Positions 27,003-36,274 are shown, numbered from the stretch's first letter. The stretch: 64,000 nucleotides of DNA from JACVRW01 sp963811055 (GCA_963811055.1 CAWEPQ010000016.1:124001-188000), one strand, 5' to 3'. Made by a program: numbers and translations. Notes: generated by a model from the sequence alone, not told the origin.

Positions 27003-28064
27003 ATGCGCGTCAAGCGGGTTACTGCCGGCCCGCTGTTCCCGGCCCAGGGACCGCGCGGAGCCCGGCTGGGCCGCCGCGCGAAGGGCATCGCGATCGAGGC
27101 CGGTGCGTTCGTCGTCCTCACCCTGGCTCTGCCCGTGGTCCTGCCGGCGGCGGCGCTGGTGGACCTGGCGCTCTGGCTCGTCCGCCGCAAGCCGTGGATG
27201 GCGGTCCGCCTGGCCAGCATGGCGTGGTGGTTCCTGTTCGGCGAGCTGAGGGGAATCGCCGGCCTGGCTGGCATCTACCTGATCACCGGCGGCCCCCTCG
27301 GCCGTCGCTCGCTACGGCGCCGGCGCCTGGTCTACGACCTGCGCATCCACTGGGCGCGCAGCCACCTGGAGGGCATACGCGTGCTGTTCGGGCTCACCTT
27401 CGAGATCGAGGGCCTGGAGCTGGCCGGGCCCGGCCCCGTGCTCGTTCTCATCCGGCACGCGAGCATCATCGACAACGCGCTCCCCGACGCCGTGATCGGG
27501 CACGCGCACGGCCTCGGCCTGCGGTTCGTGATCAAGCACGAGCTGGAGGTGCTTCCGACGATCGACATCGGCGGGCGCTGGGTGCCGACCAACTTCGTGA
27601 GGCGGGCCTCTGACGACCCGGCCGGGGAGGTTGCCCGGCTGCGGCGCCTGGCCGAGGATCTCGGCGAGGGCGAGGGCGTGCTCATCTATCCGGAGGGCAC
27701 TCGCCACACCCCGGAGAAGCTCGCTCGGGCGCAGGAGGTGATCGCCGAGCGCCAGCCGGAGATCGCACCGCTGGCCAACCGGCTGCGCAACCTGTTGCCG
27801 CCGCGCCTCGGGGGCCCGCTGGCACTGCTCGACGAGAGCCGCGGGGCCGACGTGGTTGTGTGCGGCCACGTGGGCCTCGACGGCTTCGAGTACATCCGCG
27901 ACATCTGGGCCGGCGGCCTCGTGGGCACCACCGTGCGCGTGCGCTTCTGGCGCTCGCCCGCGGCCGAGGTGCCGGCCGGCGAGACGGAGCGCATCGCCTG
28001 GCTCTTCGAGCGCTGGCAGGTGCTCGACGACTGGGTGGGCGAGAACCGGGACGCGACCCGGTAG
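27003..28064 (+). CDS. 1-acyl-glycerol-3-phosphate acyltransferase-like (PlsC family)
   Basis: 353 residues. It has N-terminal membrane helices (about 30-60 and 72-95), then the PlsC acyltransferase motifs: RHASIID (HX4D) near 157, and YPEGTRHTP (motif III) near 228. Such enzymes add an acyl chain to lysophosphatidic acid or related lipids at the inner face of the membrane. An insertion rich in Arg and Leu before the C-terminus distinguishes it from minimal PlsC. ATG start 30 bases after the TolB-like gene. Confidence 0.85.
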   Translation: MRVKRVTAGPLFPAQGPRGARLGRRAKGIAIEAGAFVVLTLALPVVLPAAALVDLALWLVRRKPWMAVRLASMAWWFLFGELRGIAGLAGIYLITGGPLGRRSLRRRRLVYDLRIHWARSHLEGIRVLFGLTFEIEGLELAGPGPVLVLIRHASIIDNALPDAVIGHAHGLGLRFVIKHELEVLPTIDIGGRWVPTNFVRRASDDPAGEVARLRRLAEDLGEGEGVLIYPEGTRHTPEKLARAQEVIAERQPEIAPLANRLRNLLPPRLGGPLALLDESRGADVVVCGHVGLDGFEYIRDIWAGGLVGTTVRVRFWRSPAAEVPAGETERIAWLFERWQVLDDWVGENRDATR

Positions 28065-29039
28065 CTACCCGCGCCGCGGCCTGGCGTACGCCGCGGTCCT
28101 GGGCTCGCGGTCGTTCGAGGCGGCGTTGCGCGCAAAGAAGGCGTTGAGGAAGAGGCCGGTGAGCGACAGGGTCGCCGGGTCGGCCGCGGGCATGTACGGA
28201 GTGGCGCAGACCCTGGCCGGGAGACGGGCCGCGGAAGCCGGCCCGCGATGTGAGCGAGCGTCGAGGAACAGCCGGTAGGCCACGTTGTCGGCCAGGGCCG
28301 CGAAGTGGTCGACCTCGCGTCCCGGGCACACCTTCTGGAGCAGCACGTGATGGATCCCCTTGCGGCGGCTGGCTGCGGGCTGCGGAACGATGAGCGCGTC
28401 GTTCTTGGAGGAGATGGACGTGATCGCCACGCCCTTCGGCAGCGGCGCCGCGCGCAGGGCCGCGAGGAAGCGCGAGCCCTTCGTGATCTGGCGGAGCGCG
28501 GCCGTGCAGTGACCGCCCGCGCCGCACAGCCCGGTGGAGGATGTCGTGCCCGAGTGCGGAGTCGCGAGCGTGACCAGATCCGCGACCGAGCGCGCCACGT
28601 CCGGCCAGAAGATCAGCGCCCAGAGCTCGTCGAGACCGCCGTGCTGGTGGCCGAGGAGGGTGACCTTGCGGCCCGTCACCCTCGACATGCGCCGGACGCC
28701 GTAGACCACGTACTCGGCGGTCCTCTGGAGGTCGCCGAACCCCTCGTCGGGCACCGATATCGAGCAGAACGGGATGCCGGCGGCCGTGAGCTGCGGCATG
28801 TAGTTCCAGCCGTAGGACACAGCTGCGCTGGAGAAGGCCGGAGTGAGAAGCACCGGGCGCTTGGAGCTCTTGGCGAACCCGGGGCTGCACGTCAACCCCG
28901 CAGCCAGCTTGGCTCGAGCGATCCCGAGCGCGGGACCCTTGGCACCACTCGCAACCGAAGGCACGAGCGCCAGGGCTACGGCCGACAGCAGGACGGCATG
29001 GCAAATCGACCGGCTGCGCACGGCGGCCACGATAGCCAC
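28065..29039 (-). CDS. Secreted lipase-like alpha/beta-hydrolase lacking the nucleophile serine
   Basis: 324 residues with a signal peptide (about 1-32). It resembles actinobacterial class-2 type lipases: RPVLLTPAFSS, SVPDEGFGD, LATPHSGT, SKNDALIVP (Asp), and the REVDHFAAL histidine. However, the nucleophile elbow normally GHSQGG reads GHQHGG, so residue 132 is Gln (codon 28644-28646). It may therefore be a non-catalytic paralog. It is convergent with the acyltransferase, their ends abutting with no gap. Confidence 0.75.
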   Translation of the reverse strand: MAIVAAVRSRSICHAVLLSAVALALVPSVASGAKGPALGIARAKLAAGLTCSPGFAKSSKRPVLLTPAFSSAAVSYGWNYMPQLTAAGIPFCSISVPDEGFGDLQRTAEYVVYGVRRMSRVTGRKVTLLGHQHGGLDELWALIFWPDVARSVADLVTLATPHSGTTSSTGLCGAGGHCTAALRQITKGSRFLAALRAAPLPKGVAITSISSKNDALIVPQPAASRRKGIHHVLLQKVCPGREVDHFAALADNVAYRLFLDARSHRGPASAARLPARVCATPYMPAADPATLSLTGLFLNAFFARNAASNDREPRTAAYARPRRG

Positions 29040-29057
29040 GTGGTCGAGCGCGCCGCG

Positions 29058-30098
29058 CTACCCGGCGGGTCCGCGCCTGAACATGCCGCTCCGCTCGGCC
29101 GCGCCGGTGCCCAGCGCAAGGCTGTAGAGGTCGCCGTCCTTGGCGATCCACAGGGGGCCGGTGAAGCGCTGCTGAGCATCGCCGAGGAACGGCCCCTCGA
29201 GGGCCTTCAGGGGCAGCGGCGGCACGATGTGGGTGAGCACCAGCGCACCCACGCCGGCCTCGCGGGCCGCGTCGGCGGCCTCCGCCGGACTGGCGTGGTA
29301 GTCGGGGAGGTCCGAGAAGATCTTGGCCCGCGCCGTCAGGCCCGCCTTGCGCGCCGCGTCCTCGGCGAGCTTCAGCAAGTCGCGCGACAGGGCGTCGTGG
29401 ATCAGCAGGTCGGCGCCCTTCGCCGCCCTGACCAAGACAGGGGTGAGGGCGGTGTCGCCGCTGATCACCAGGCTGCGGCCCTTGTAGTCGAAGCGGAAGC
29501 CCACGGCCGGCTCGGCCGGTGAGTGAACGACCGTGAACGCGGTGATCGTCAGGTCGCCGTCCTGGAGCACCACGCGCTGCTCGTCACCCTCCGGCATGGC
29601 GAATGGCTCGGCCGCCAGGCCGGCCCCGGAGGACGGGAGGATGGCCTCGCCGTGGTGGGCGGTGCGATACCCGGAGTCGAGCGCGTAGGCCTCGTTGTAG
29701 CCCGCCACCACGCGCTCGACGCCGGGAGGGCCGAGCACCCGCATCGGCGCGCCGGACCCGGTGGCGGCCCAGCGCTGGATGGCGAGGCTGCCCAGGCCCC
29801 CGATGTGGTCGGAGTGAAAGTGGGTGAGCAGCACGGCCTCGATGCGCTGGGTCGCGATCTGCATCCGGTTGAGTGTCTCGGACGCTCCCTCGCCGGCGTC
29901 GACGATGAACACCCGCTGCCCGGCGATCACCGCCACGGCCGGGTTCCCGCGCCGGGGGTCCGGGAGCGGCGACCCGGACCCGGCGATCGCCGCATGGAGC
30001 CCGTCCGGCAGCGTCGCCACCGGATCGGCGGCCATCCGCGCCGGGAGTGTCCGCTTGATCGCTTTGAGTGCGATCCGGCCGCGCAAATCTTTGAGCAT
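29058..30098 (-). CDS. Ribonuclease Z-like metallo-beta-lactamase-fold hydrolase
   Basis: 346 residues. It contains the zinc motif THFHSDHIGG, the SGDTAL aspartate region, HDAL, and a distal histidine in LVLTHIVPP, the layout of RNase Z/arylsulfatase-type MBL proteins. RNase Z trims tRNA 3' ends, but this gene has an N-terminal extra segment (about 1-40, basic, KDLRGRIALKAIKR) that may be membrane- or surface-associated. The substrate is uncertain. ATG 30098 was chosen because the 13 upstream codons overlap the promoter region. It is followed by the lipase-like gene on the same strand. Confidence 0.78.
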   Translation of the reverse strand: MLKDLRGRIALKAIKRTLPARMAADPVATLPDGLHAAIAGSGSPLPDPRRGNPAVAVIAGQRVFIVDAGEGASETLNRMQIATQRIEAVLLTHFHSDHIGGLGSLAIQRWAATGSGAPMRVLGPPGVERVVAGYNEAYALDSGYRTAHHGEAILPSSGAGLAAEPFAMPEGDEQRVVLQDGDLTITAFTVVHSPAEPAVGFRFDYKGRSLVISGDTALTPVLVRAAKGADLLIHDALSRDLLKLAEDAARKAGLTARAKIFSDLPDYHASPAEAADAAREAGVGALVLTHIVPPLPLKALEGPFLGDAQQRFTGPLWIAKDGDLYSLALGTGAAERSGMFRRGPAG

Positions 30099-30172
30099 GG
30101 TCACCGGCGGACCATATCCCCACCGTTGCCGAAGCACGCGGCTCGGCCGCGTGCGCCCGGATGTCTTCCGTC

Positions 30173-33100
30173 CTATCCGAGGATGGTCGTGATCGTGAAG
30201 GTCTGGGGTGCGCTGGTGTCGACGCCGCCGTTCGCGACTCCGCCGTTGTCCACCGCGCGCACCGTCACCGTGGCGGAGCCGAGGGCGAGCGGCGCGGGAG
30301 TGTAGGTCAGGGTGCCGTCCGGCTGCACCTGCGGCGGGGCGCTGAACAGCCCCGGGTTGTCGTTGGTGACGGTGAAGGTCACCGACTGGCCGGCCTCGCT
30401 CGCGGGTCCCGGCGAGATGCCGGTGGCCCAGCCCCCGACGGTCCGCCCGCCGAGGCTGAGAAGCGAGGTCTGGTCGCCGCCCGCGCTGAAGCTGGGTGTG
30501 TCGTTGACCTCGGTGACGGTGATCGTGAACGTCTGCGGCGCGCTCGTGTCGCTCCCACCGAACACCGTTCCGCCGTCGTCCACGGCTCGCACCGTCACGG
30601 TGGCCGATCCGATCGCGTTCGCCGCGGGTGTGTAGCTGAGGGTGCCGTTCGGCTGCACCTGTGGCTGGGCGCTGAACAGCGCCGAGTTGTCGTTGCTCAC
30701 GCTGAAGCTCACCGACTGGCTGCTCTCGCTCGGCGGCCCGGGCGAGATACCCGTGGCCCAGCCCGCGACCGTCCGGGCGCCCGCATCCTCCAGAGCGGAC
30801 TGATCCGCGCCCGCGGTGAAGCTCGGCGCGTTGTTCGGCGCCGTCACCTCGATGGAGATGGTCTGCGGCGCGCTCGTGTCGCTACCGCCCAGCGACGTTC
30901 CCCCGTCGTCAACGGCCCGCACCGTGACCGTGGCCAGCCCGGTCGCGCCCGCCGCGGGCGTGTAGGTCAGCGTCCCGTTGGGCTGCACCTGCGGCTGCGC
31001 GCTGAACAGCGCCGTGTTGTCGTTGCTCACGCTGAAGGTCACCGACTGGCCGCTCTCGCTCGGCGGCCCCGACGAGATGCCCGTGGCCCAGCCGTTGACC
31101 ACGTGCGGACCGCTGTCGACCAGTACCAGCTGGCCGGCGCCCGCGGTGAAGCCCGGGGCGTCGTTGACGGCGGCCACGGTGATCGTGAACGTCTGGGGCG
31201 CGCTCGTGTCGCTGCCGCCCAGCGACGTTCCCCCGTCGTCCACCGCCCGCACCGTCACGGTGGCCACGCCGCTCGCGTTGGCCGCCGCCGTGTAGGTCAG
31301 GGTCCCGTTCGGCTGCACCTGCGGCTGGGCGCTGAACAGCGCCGAGTTGCCGTTACTGACGCTGAAGCTCACCGACTGGCCGCCCTCTCCCGGGCCGGGC
31401 GAGATGTTGGTGGCCCAGCCCGCGACCGTGCCGGCCCCCGCGTCCTCGAGCACGGACTGGTCCGGCCCCGCCGTGAAGCTCGGCGCGCTGTTGACCGCCG
31501 TCACGGTGATCGTGAACGACTGGGGCGCGCTCGTGTCGCTGCCGCCCAGCGACGTTCCGCCGTCGTCCACGGCCCGGACCGTCACGGTGGCCACACCGCT
31601 CGCGTTGGCCGCCGCCGTGTAGGTCAGGGTCCCGTTCGGCTGCACCTGCGGCTGGGCGCTGAACAGCGCCGTGTTGTCGTTGCTCACGCTGAACGCGACG
31701 GCCTGGCCGCTCTCGCTGGGCGGACCCGACGAGATGCCGGTGGCCCAGGCGGGTTTCGTCTGCGCGCCGGCGTCCTCGAGCACGGACTGGTCCGGCCCGG
31801 CGGCGAAGCTCGGCAGGTCGTTGATGTCGAGCACGGTGATGGTGAACCGCTGGGGCCGGCTGGTGTCCTCGCCGTCGCCGACCGTGCCGCCGGTGTCCAC
31901 AGCGCGCACCGTCACCGTCGCGGTCCCGCTGGCATCCGCCGCCGCGGCATAGTTGAGGTCGCCGTCCGGCTGAACGTCCGGCTGCGCGCTGAACAGACCC
32001 GGGTTGTCGTTCGTCACGGCGAACGAGACGGTCTGCCCGCCCTCGTCGGCGGGCCCGCTCGTCACATCGGTGGCCCAGCCGGCCACGTCCTGAGCAACGG
32101 CGTCCTCCAGCACGAACTGATCCGGCCCCGCGGCAAAGCCCGGCGGGTCGTTGGCCGGGGCCACCGTGATCGTGAAGGTCTGTGGGGCGCTGGTGTCGTT
32201 GCCGCCACCGTCCGTGCCGCCGTTGTCGACGGCGCTCACCGTCACCGCGGCGACCCCGCTCGAGTTGCGTGCGGACGTATAGGTCAGGGTGCCGTCGGAA
32301 CGCACCCGCGGCTGTGCGGCGAACAGGCCTGGTGCGTCGTTGGCCACGCGGAACTCGATCGACTGGCCGCTCTCGCTCGCCGGTCCGGGCGAAATGCCCG
32401 TGGCCCACTTCGCCTCCGTACGGGCCCCCGCGTCCTCCGGCACCACCTGATCGGGCCCCGCGGCGAACCTCGGCGGATCGTTGACCGTCATGGTCTCCAC
32501 CGGAGGCACCGGCGGGCCGGTGATCGGGTCGTCCCCTCGGCCGGGGCGCGACGGCGAGGGCGTGGACGTGGGCGTGGGCGTCGAGCCGGCGACCGGCTGC
32601 TCCGCGGCAGGCGACCCGGTGCTCGTGCCCGAGTCCCGGCGACCTCTCGGCACGCCCGCCCTGGCGGGCGCGGGCGTGCGGGCGAGCCGTTGAGGGGGCG
32701 CCTGGGCGTTCGCGACAACCGCCTTCGGGACCGCGTCCGGCTGCGAGCCTTCGGAGCCCACGAGCCCGGTGGCCACCGCCACGACCGCCACCGCGCTCCA
32801 CAGGGACCCGGCGGTGGAGGCGAGCGGCAGCCGCCCGAGCACCGGCGTATGAGCCAGCCAGGAGAGCGGCCCCATAACGATCCGCATACGTCCGAGCGAG
32901 ACGTTCAGGAAGGCACGCACCAACCTCGGGTCGAACTGCGTGCCGGCACAGCGAGCGATCTCCTCGCGGCCCGCCGAAGCGGCACCGGCAGCCTTGTACG
33001 ACCGCGCCGAGGTGATCACGTCGAACACGTCGGCGATCGCCACGATCCGGCCGGCCAGCGGGATCTCGTCGCCCGCGATGCCACGTGGATAGCCCTCCCC

Positions 33101-33835
33101 GTCCCAGCGCTCGTGGTGGTACCCGACCGCCTTGGTCCAGCCGCCGAGCCAGGGGGCCATGGGCGCCACCAGCTTCTCGCCGAACAGCGGATGCCGCTTG
33201 AGCTGCTCCCATTCCACCTCGGTCGGGCGTCCGGGCTTGCGGAGGATCTCGCCCGCCACGTCGAGCTTGCCGACGTCGTGCAGGAGCGCCGCCCAGTTGA
33301 GGAGATCGAGCTCCTTCGGGTCGAGGCGCATCTCCTCGCCGATCATCACGGCGTAGGCGCGAACCCGCTCGGAATGCCCGCGAGTGAGCTTGTCGTGCTC
33401 GCTCAGTGCGGCCACCAGCGTCAGCAGGCGCTCGGCCGACTCGTTGGGCGTGCCGGCGTCGCGGGCGTCGCGCATCAGCTGGAGGCGGTCCTCGAGGCGA
33501 CGGACCCTGCCCGCCTCGAGCGCCGCGCGGAAGCGCGAGGGAGCCGCGTCGGGGAACACGAGCGAGAGGCGAAGTAGGGCGGCCAGCGGAAGCAGCCGGC
33601 GACCGGCTCGATCGACCACGAGGAGCACGACGCTGCCCGCCGCGCTGAGGGCCAGCCACCACAGGACGTAGATCCACACCGACCCGTCGTGGGGTGCCGG
33701 GAACCACTGGCTCGCGAACCAGACGAAGCCGACGGAGGCCAGCAGCGGAGCAACCGTCAGGACCACGCGCAGTGACGTGGCCGCCCAGGGCCGCGAGGCC
33801 CAGGCCGCGGGCTGGGCTTCCTGGGAGCCGGGCAT
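30173..33835 (-). CDS. Membrane HD-GYP phosphodiesterase with seven cadherin/Ig-like repeats
   Basis: 1220 residues. Two N-terminal membrane helices (about 24-44, 54-74) precede an HD-GYP domain (about 130-320) with H154, HD at 186-187 (LLHDVGKLD), HH at 240-241 and GYP at 248-250 (DGEGYPRG). A third helix (about 341-361) follows, then a Pro/Ser/Thr stretch, and seven tandem repeats (452-1220). HD-GYP enzymes hydrolyse c-di-GMP inside the cell; here the repeats would lie outside. The repeats contain DQSVLEDAG and FSAQPQVQPNGTLTYT. ATG start, divergent from the GH3 gene. Whether the catalytic core is active was not tested. Confidence 0.9.
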   Translation of the reverse strand: MPGSQEAQPAAWASRPWAATSLRVVLTVAPLLASVGFVWFASQWFPAPHDGSVWIYVLWWLALSAAGSVVLLVVDRAGRRLLPLAALLRLSLVFPDAAPSRFRAALEAGRVRRLEDRLQLMRDARDAGTPNESAERLLTLVAALSEHDKLTRGHSERVRAYAVMIGEEMRLDPKELDLLNWAALLHDVGKLDVAGEILRKPGRPTEVEWEQLKRHPLFGEKLVAPMAPWLGGWTKAVGYHHERWDGEGYPRGIAGDEIPLAGRIVAIADVFDVITSARSYKAAGAASAGREEIARCAGTQFDPRLVRAFLNVSLGRMRIVMGPLSWLAHTPVLGRLPLASTAGSLWSAVAVVAVATGLVGSEGSQPDAVPKAVVANAQAPPQRLARTPAPARAGVPRGRRDSGTSTGSPAAEQPVAGSTPTPTSTPSPSRPGRGDDPITGPPVPPVETMTVNDPPRFAAGPDQVVPEDAGARTEAKWATGISPGPASESGQSIEFRVANDAPGLFAAQPRVRSDGTLTYTSARNSSGVAAVTVSAVDNGGTDGGGNDTSAPQTFTITVAPANDPPGFAAGPDQFVLEDAVAQDVAGWATDVTSGPADEGGQTVSFAVTNDNPGLFSAQPDVQPDGDLNYAAAADASGTATVTVRAVDTGGTVGDGEDTSRPQRFTITVLDINDLPSFAAGPDQSVLEDAGAQTKPAWATGISSGPPSESGQAVAFSVSNDNTALFSAQPQVQPNGTLTYTAAANASGVATVTVRAVDDGGTSLGGSDTSAPQSFTITVTAVNSAPSFTAGPDQSVLEDAGAGTVAGWATNISPGPGEGGQSVSFSVSNGNSALFSAQPQVQPNGTLTYTAAANASGVATVTVRAVDDGGTSLGGSDTSAPQTFTITVAAVNDAPGFTAGAGQLVLVDSGPHVVNGWATGISSGPPSESGQSVTFSVSNDNTALFSAQPQVQPNGTLTYTPAAGATGLATVTVRAVDDGGTSLGGSDTSAPQTISIEVTAPNNAPSFTAGADQSALEDAGARTVAGWATGISPGPPSESSQSVSFSVSNDNSALFSAQPQVQPNGTLSYTPAANAIGSATVTVRAVDDGGTVFGGSDTSAPQTFTITVTEVNDTPSFSAGGDQTSLLSLGGRTVGGWATGISPGPASEAGQSVTFTVTNDNPGLFSAPPQVQPDGTLTYTPAPLALGSATVTVRAVDNGGVANGGVDTSAPQTFTITTILG
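30176..32482 (-). repeat. Seven tandem 327-330 bp repeats encoding cadherin/Ig-like domains
   Basis: Units by DNA position, in gene order: 32153-32482, 31823-32152, 31493-31822, 31166-31492 (one codon short), 30836-31165, 30506-30835 and 30176-30505. Each encodes 110 residues (109 in unit 4). Units 3-6 are the closest in sequence, which suggests recent amplification or gene conversion. Units 1, 2 and 7 have diverged most. The pattern is that of tandem adhesin/VCBS-type domains, and the array sits in the C-terminal ectodomain of the HD-GYP protein. Confidence 0.92.
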
Positions 33836-33928
33836 CCGGTTTTTATCGGTGGTTCAGGGCGGTTTCATGATCGAATGTCCTCGGGTACCAATCCGGTGGC
33901 CAGGACCCGCTGTGCGGAGGGAGACAAG

Positions 33929-35860
33929 ATGTCGGTAGGAGGACTGCGCCGAGTGCGGCTCGCCGTCGCCGCCGGGGCGGCGCTGGTGGTCGCGTCCGGA
34001 GGGCTCGCGGAGGGGTCGATCGCCGCTCCGTACGAGAACGCCAAGCTTCCGATCCGCGCGCGGGTGGCCGACCTGCTGTCGCGCATGACGCTCCAGGAGA
34101 AGATCGGGCAGATGACGCAGCCCGAGCGCGGCTCGGTCGACAACGATCCCACTCTGATCACCACCTGGAAGGTGGGCAGCGTGCTGTCCGGCGGCGGCTC
34201 CGTGCCGACTCCCAACACCCCGCGGGGCTGGGCCGACATGGTGGACCGCTACCAGCGGGCGGCGCTCGCCACGCGCCTGCGCATACCGATCATCTACGGG
34301 GTCGACTCGGTGCACGGCCACGGCAACATGCTCGGCGCCACCGTCTTCCCCCACAACATCGGCCTGGGCGCCACGCGCGACCCCGAGCTGGTTCGCAAGG
34401 CCGCGCACGTGGTGGCCGAGGAGACGCGCGCCAGCGGTCCGCAGTGGACGTTCGCGCCGTGCGTCTGCGTGGCGCTCGACGACCGCTGGGGACGGACCTA
34501 CGAGAGCTTCGGCGAGGACCCGCGGCTCGTGGCGAGGTTCGAGCAGGCGATCGACGGATTCCAGGGGCCGCCCGGCCACCTGTCCGATCGCGACCGCGTG
34601 CTGGCCACGGCCAAGCACTACGCCGGCGACGGCGACACCGAGTACGGAACCAGCACCAATGCGGACGGGTTCACAATCGATCAGGGCGTCACGGTCACCA
34701 GCCGCCGGGCCTTCTGGCGCAACTCGCTCGCGCCGTATGCGCCTGCCGTGCGCCGGCACGACGTCGCGACCGTGATGCCGTCCTACTCGAGCGTCGACTG
34801 GACCGAGGACGGCATGGGCAACCCGATCAGGATGCATGCCCACCGGGAGCTGATCTCCGGAGTGCTCAAGGGGAAGCTCGGGTTCCGCGGCTTCGTGATC
34901 AGCGACTACCAGGGCATCCACCAGGTCCCCGGCGACTGGCCGACCCAGGTGCGCACCGCCGTGAACGCGGGCATCGACATGTTCATGGAGCCGACCGCCT
35001 ATCAGAGCTTCGCCACCACACTGACCGCCGAGGTCAACGGCGGCGGTGTGTCGATGAGCCGCATCGACGACGCCGTGCGCCGGATCCTCAGGAAGAAGTT
35101 CGAGCTCGGCCTGTTCGAGCACCCGTTCACCGACCGCTCCCGGATCGGGCAGATCGGCTCGCACGCCCACCGCGCGCTCGCGCGGCGGGCCGTGGCCAAG
35201 TCACAGGTCCTGCTGAAGAACCGGCACAGGGCATTGCCGTTGCGGCCGGGCGCCGACCTGTACGTGGCCGGGTCGAACGCCCACAGCATCGGCAACCAGG
35301 CGGGCGGCTGGACGCTCAGCTGGCAGGGCAGCTCGGCCAACGTCATCCCGGGCACGACGATCCTGGCCGGGATCCGCGCGGCGGCGCGTGCCGGGAAGGT
35401 GATCCACAGCGCCGATGCCTCGGCGCCGGTACCGGCGCGCTCGGTGGGCGTCGTGGTCGTGGGAGAGACGCCGTACGCGGAGGGATTCGGTGACGTGGGC
35501 GGTCCGCAGTGGGCGGACGGGGGCGTGCCCCGTCCGGCGAACGACATGCGGCTGTCCGCCGCCGACAAGGTCGCGGTCGACCGCGTCTGCCAAGCCGCCA
35601 AGCGGTGTGTGGTGGTCGTCGTGTCGGGCCGCCCGCTGATCATCGAGCGATCGCAGCTCAAGAAGATCGACGGCCTCGTGGCCGCCTGGCTGCCGGGCAG
35701 CGAGGGCGCGGGGGTGGCCGACACGCTCTTCGGCCGCCGCCCGTTCACCGGCAAGCTTCCGGTGAGCTGGCCCAGGACACTCGCGCAGGAGCCGATCAAC
35801 GTCGGCGACCGCGAGTACCACCCGCTCTATCCGTTCGGCTTCGGGCTGCGCACGCGCTAG
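33929..35860 (+). CDS. Glycoside hydrolase family 3 beta-glucosidase, secreted
   Basis: 643 residues with a signal peptide (about 1-33). GH3 features: SRMTLQEKIGQMTQ, IIYGVDSVHGHGN, the KHYAGDGDTEYGT substrate loop, and the nucleophile aspartate in FVISDYQG near 326. The second alpha/beta sandwich domain follows (LLKNRHRALPLRPG, ETPYAEGFGD) and it ends PLYPFGFGL. It resembles plant/bacterial exo-beta-glucanases. ATG 33929 is preceded by GGAGGGAGACAAG, a strong ribosome site. It removes terminal beta-glucosyl units outside the cell. Divergent from the HD-GYP gene; a 93-base gap separates the starts. Confidence 0.92.
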   Translation: MSVGGLRRVRLAVAAGAALVVASGGLAEGSIAAPYENAKLPIRARVADLLSRMTLQEKIGQMTQPERGSVDNDPTLITTWKVGSVLSGGGSVPTPNTPRGWADMVDRYQRAALATRLRIPIIYGVDSVHGHGNMLGATVFPHNIGLGATRDPELVRKAAHVVAEETRASGPQWTFAPCVCVALDDRWGRTYESFGEDPRLVARFEQAIDGFQGPPGHLSDRDRVLATAKHYAGDGDTEYGTSTNADGFTIDQGVTVTSRRAFWRNSLAPYAPAVRRHDVATVMPSYSSVDWTEDGMGNPIRMHAHRELISGVLKGKLGFRGFVISDYQGIHQVPGDWPTQVRTAVNAGIDMFMEPTAYQSFATTLTAEVNGGGVSMSRIDDAVRRILRKKFELGLFEHPFTDRSRIGQIGSHAHRALARRAVAKSQVLLKNRHRALPLRPGADLYVAGSNAHSIGNQAGGWTLSWQGSSANVIPGTTILAGIRAAARAGKVIHSADASAPVPARSVGVVVVGETPYAEGFGDVGGPQWADGGVPRPANDMRLSAADKVAVDRVCQAAKRCVVVVVSGRPLIIERSQLKKIDGLVAAWLPGSEGAGVADTLFGRRPFTGKLPVSWPRTLAQEPINVGDREYHPLYPFGFGLRTR

Positions 35861-36222
35861 TCGAGCGAGTCGTCGATTCCGGCCGCGCTCAGGGCCGCGA
35901 GGAAGTCGGGGCAGGCGTGCAGCTCGCTCAACCTGCCGTCACGGAACCTGAAGACGTGGAACAGCTTTCGTGCCTCGCTCCCGGGGTCGTCGCCCACTCC
36001 CCGCGTGGTCACCGCCGCGATCACCACCTCGGGCCCGGCGTCGATCAGGCCCTCGATCTCGATCCTCCAGCGGTCGAGCTCTCCGAGCCCCCTGACTCCC
36101 GGAAAGCCGCGCACCAGCGCGTCCGGGTAGCTCAGCTCGAGTGCAGCGTCGAGATTCCCCTCGTTCAGGGTCTTGTTCAGACGCACCGCCAGCTCGGGAG
36201 CACGCGCTCGATGAGTGCTCAA
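35857..36222 (-). CDS. NTF2-like (SnoaL-type) protein
   Basis: 121 residues of the NTF2-like fold: the N-terminal helices RLNKTLNEGNLDAALELSY, the cone-shaped strands with FHVFRFRDGRLSELHACPD, and the characteristic charged loops. Such folds bind small molecules and some are enzymes; no catalytic dyad can be assigned from sequence. It overlaps the convergent GH3 gene by 4 bases. ATG start. Two more NTF2-like genes are in the window (37375 and 55201). Confidence 0.7.
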   Translation of the reverse strand: MSTHRARAPELAVRLNKTLNEGNLDAALELSYPDALVRGFPGVRGLGELDRWRIEIEGLIDAGPEVVIAAVTTRGVGDDPGSEARKLFHVFRFRDGRLSELHACPDFLAALSAAGIDDSLD

Positions 36223-36274
36223 CGGTTCCTGATCATACGTCCACGGTCACGCGGAGGACATGTAGGTTGAGGGC

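Noticed and set aside
30176..32482. CRISPR array
   Set aside because: The repeats are 330 bases long, contiguous, in frame and protein-coding, with no spacers.
30161..33577. 1138-codon plus-strand open frame as a gene
   Set aside because: It lies wholly antisense to the HD-GYP gene, its product is Arg/His/Gly-rich and repetitive, and it shows no domain.
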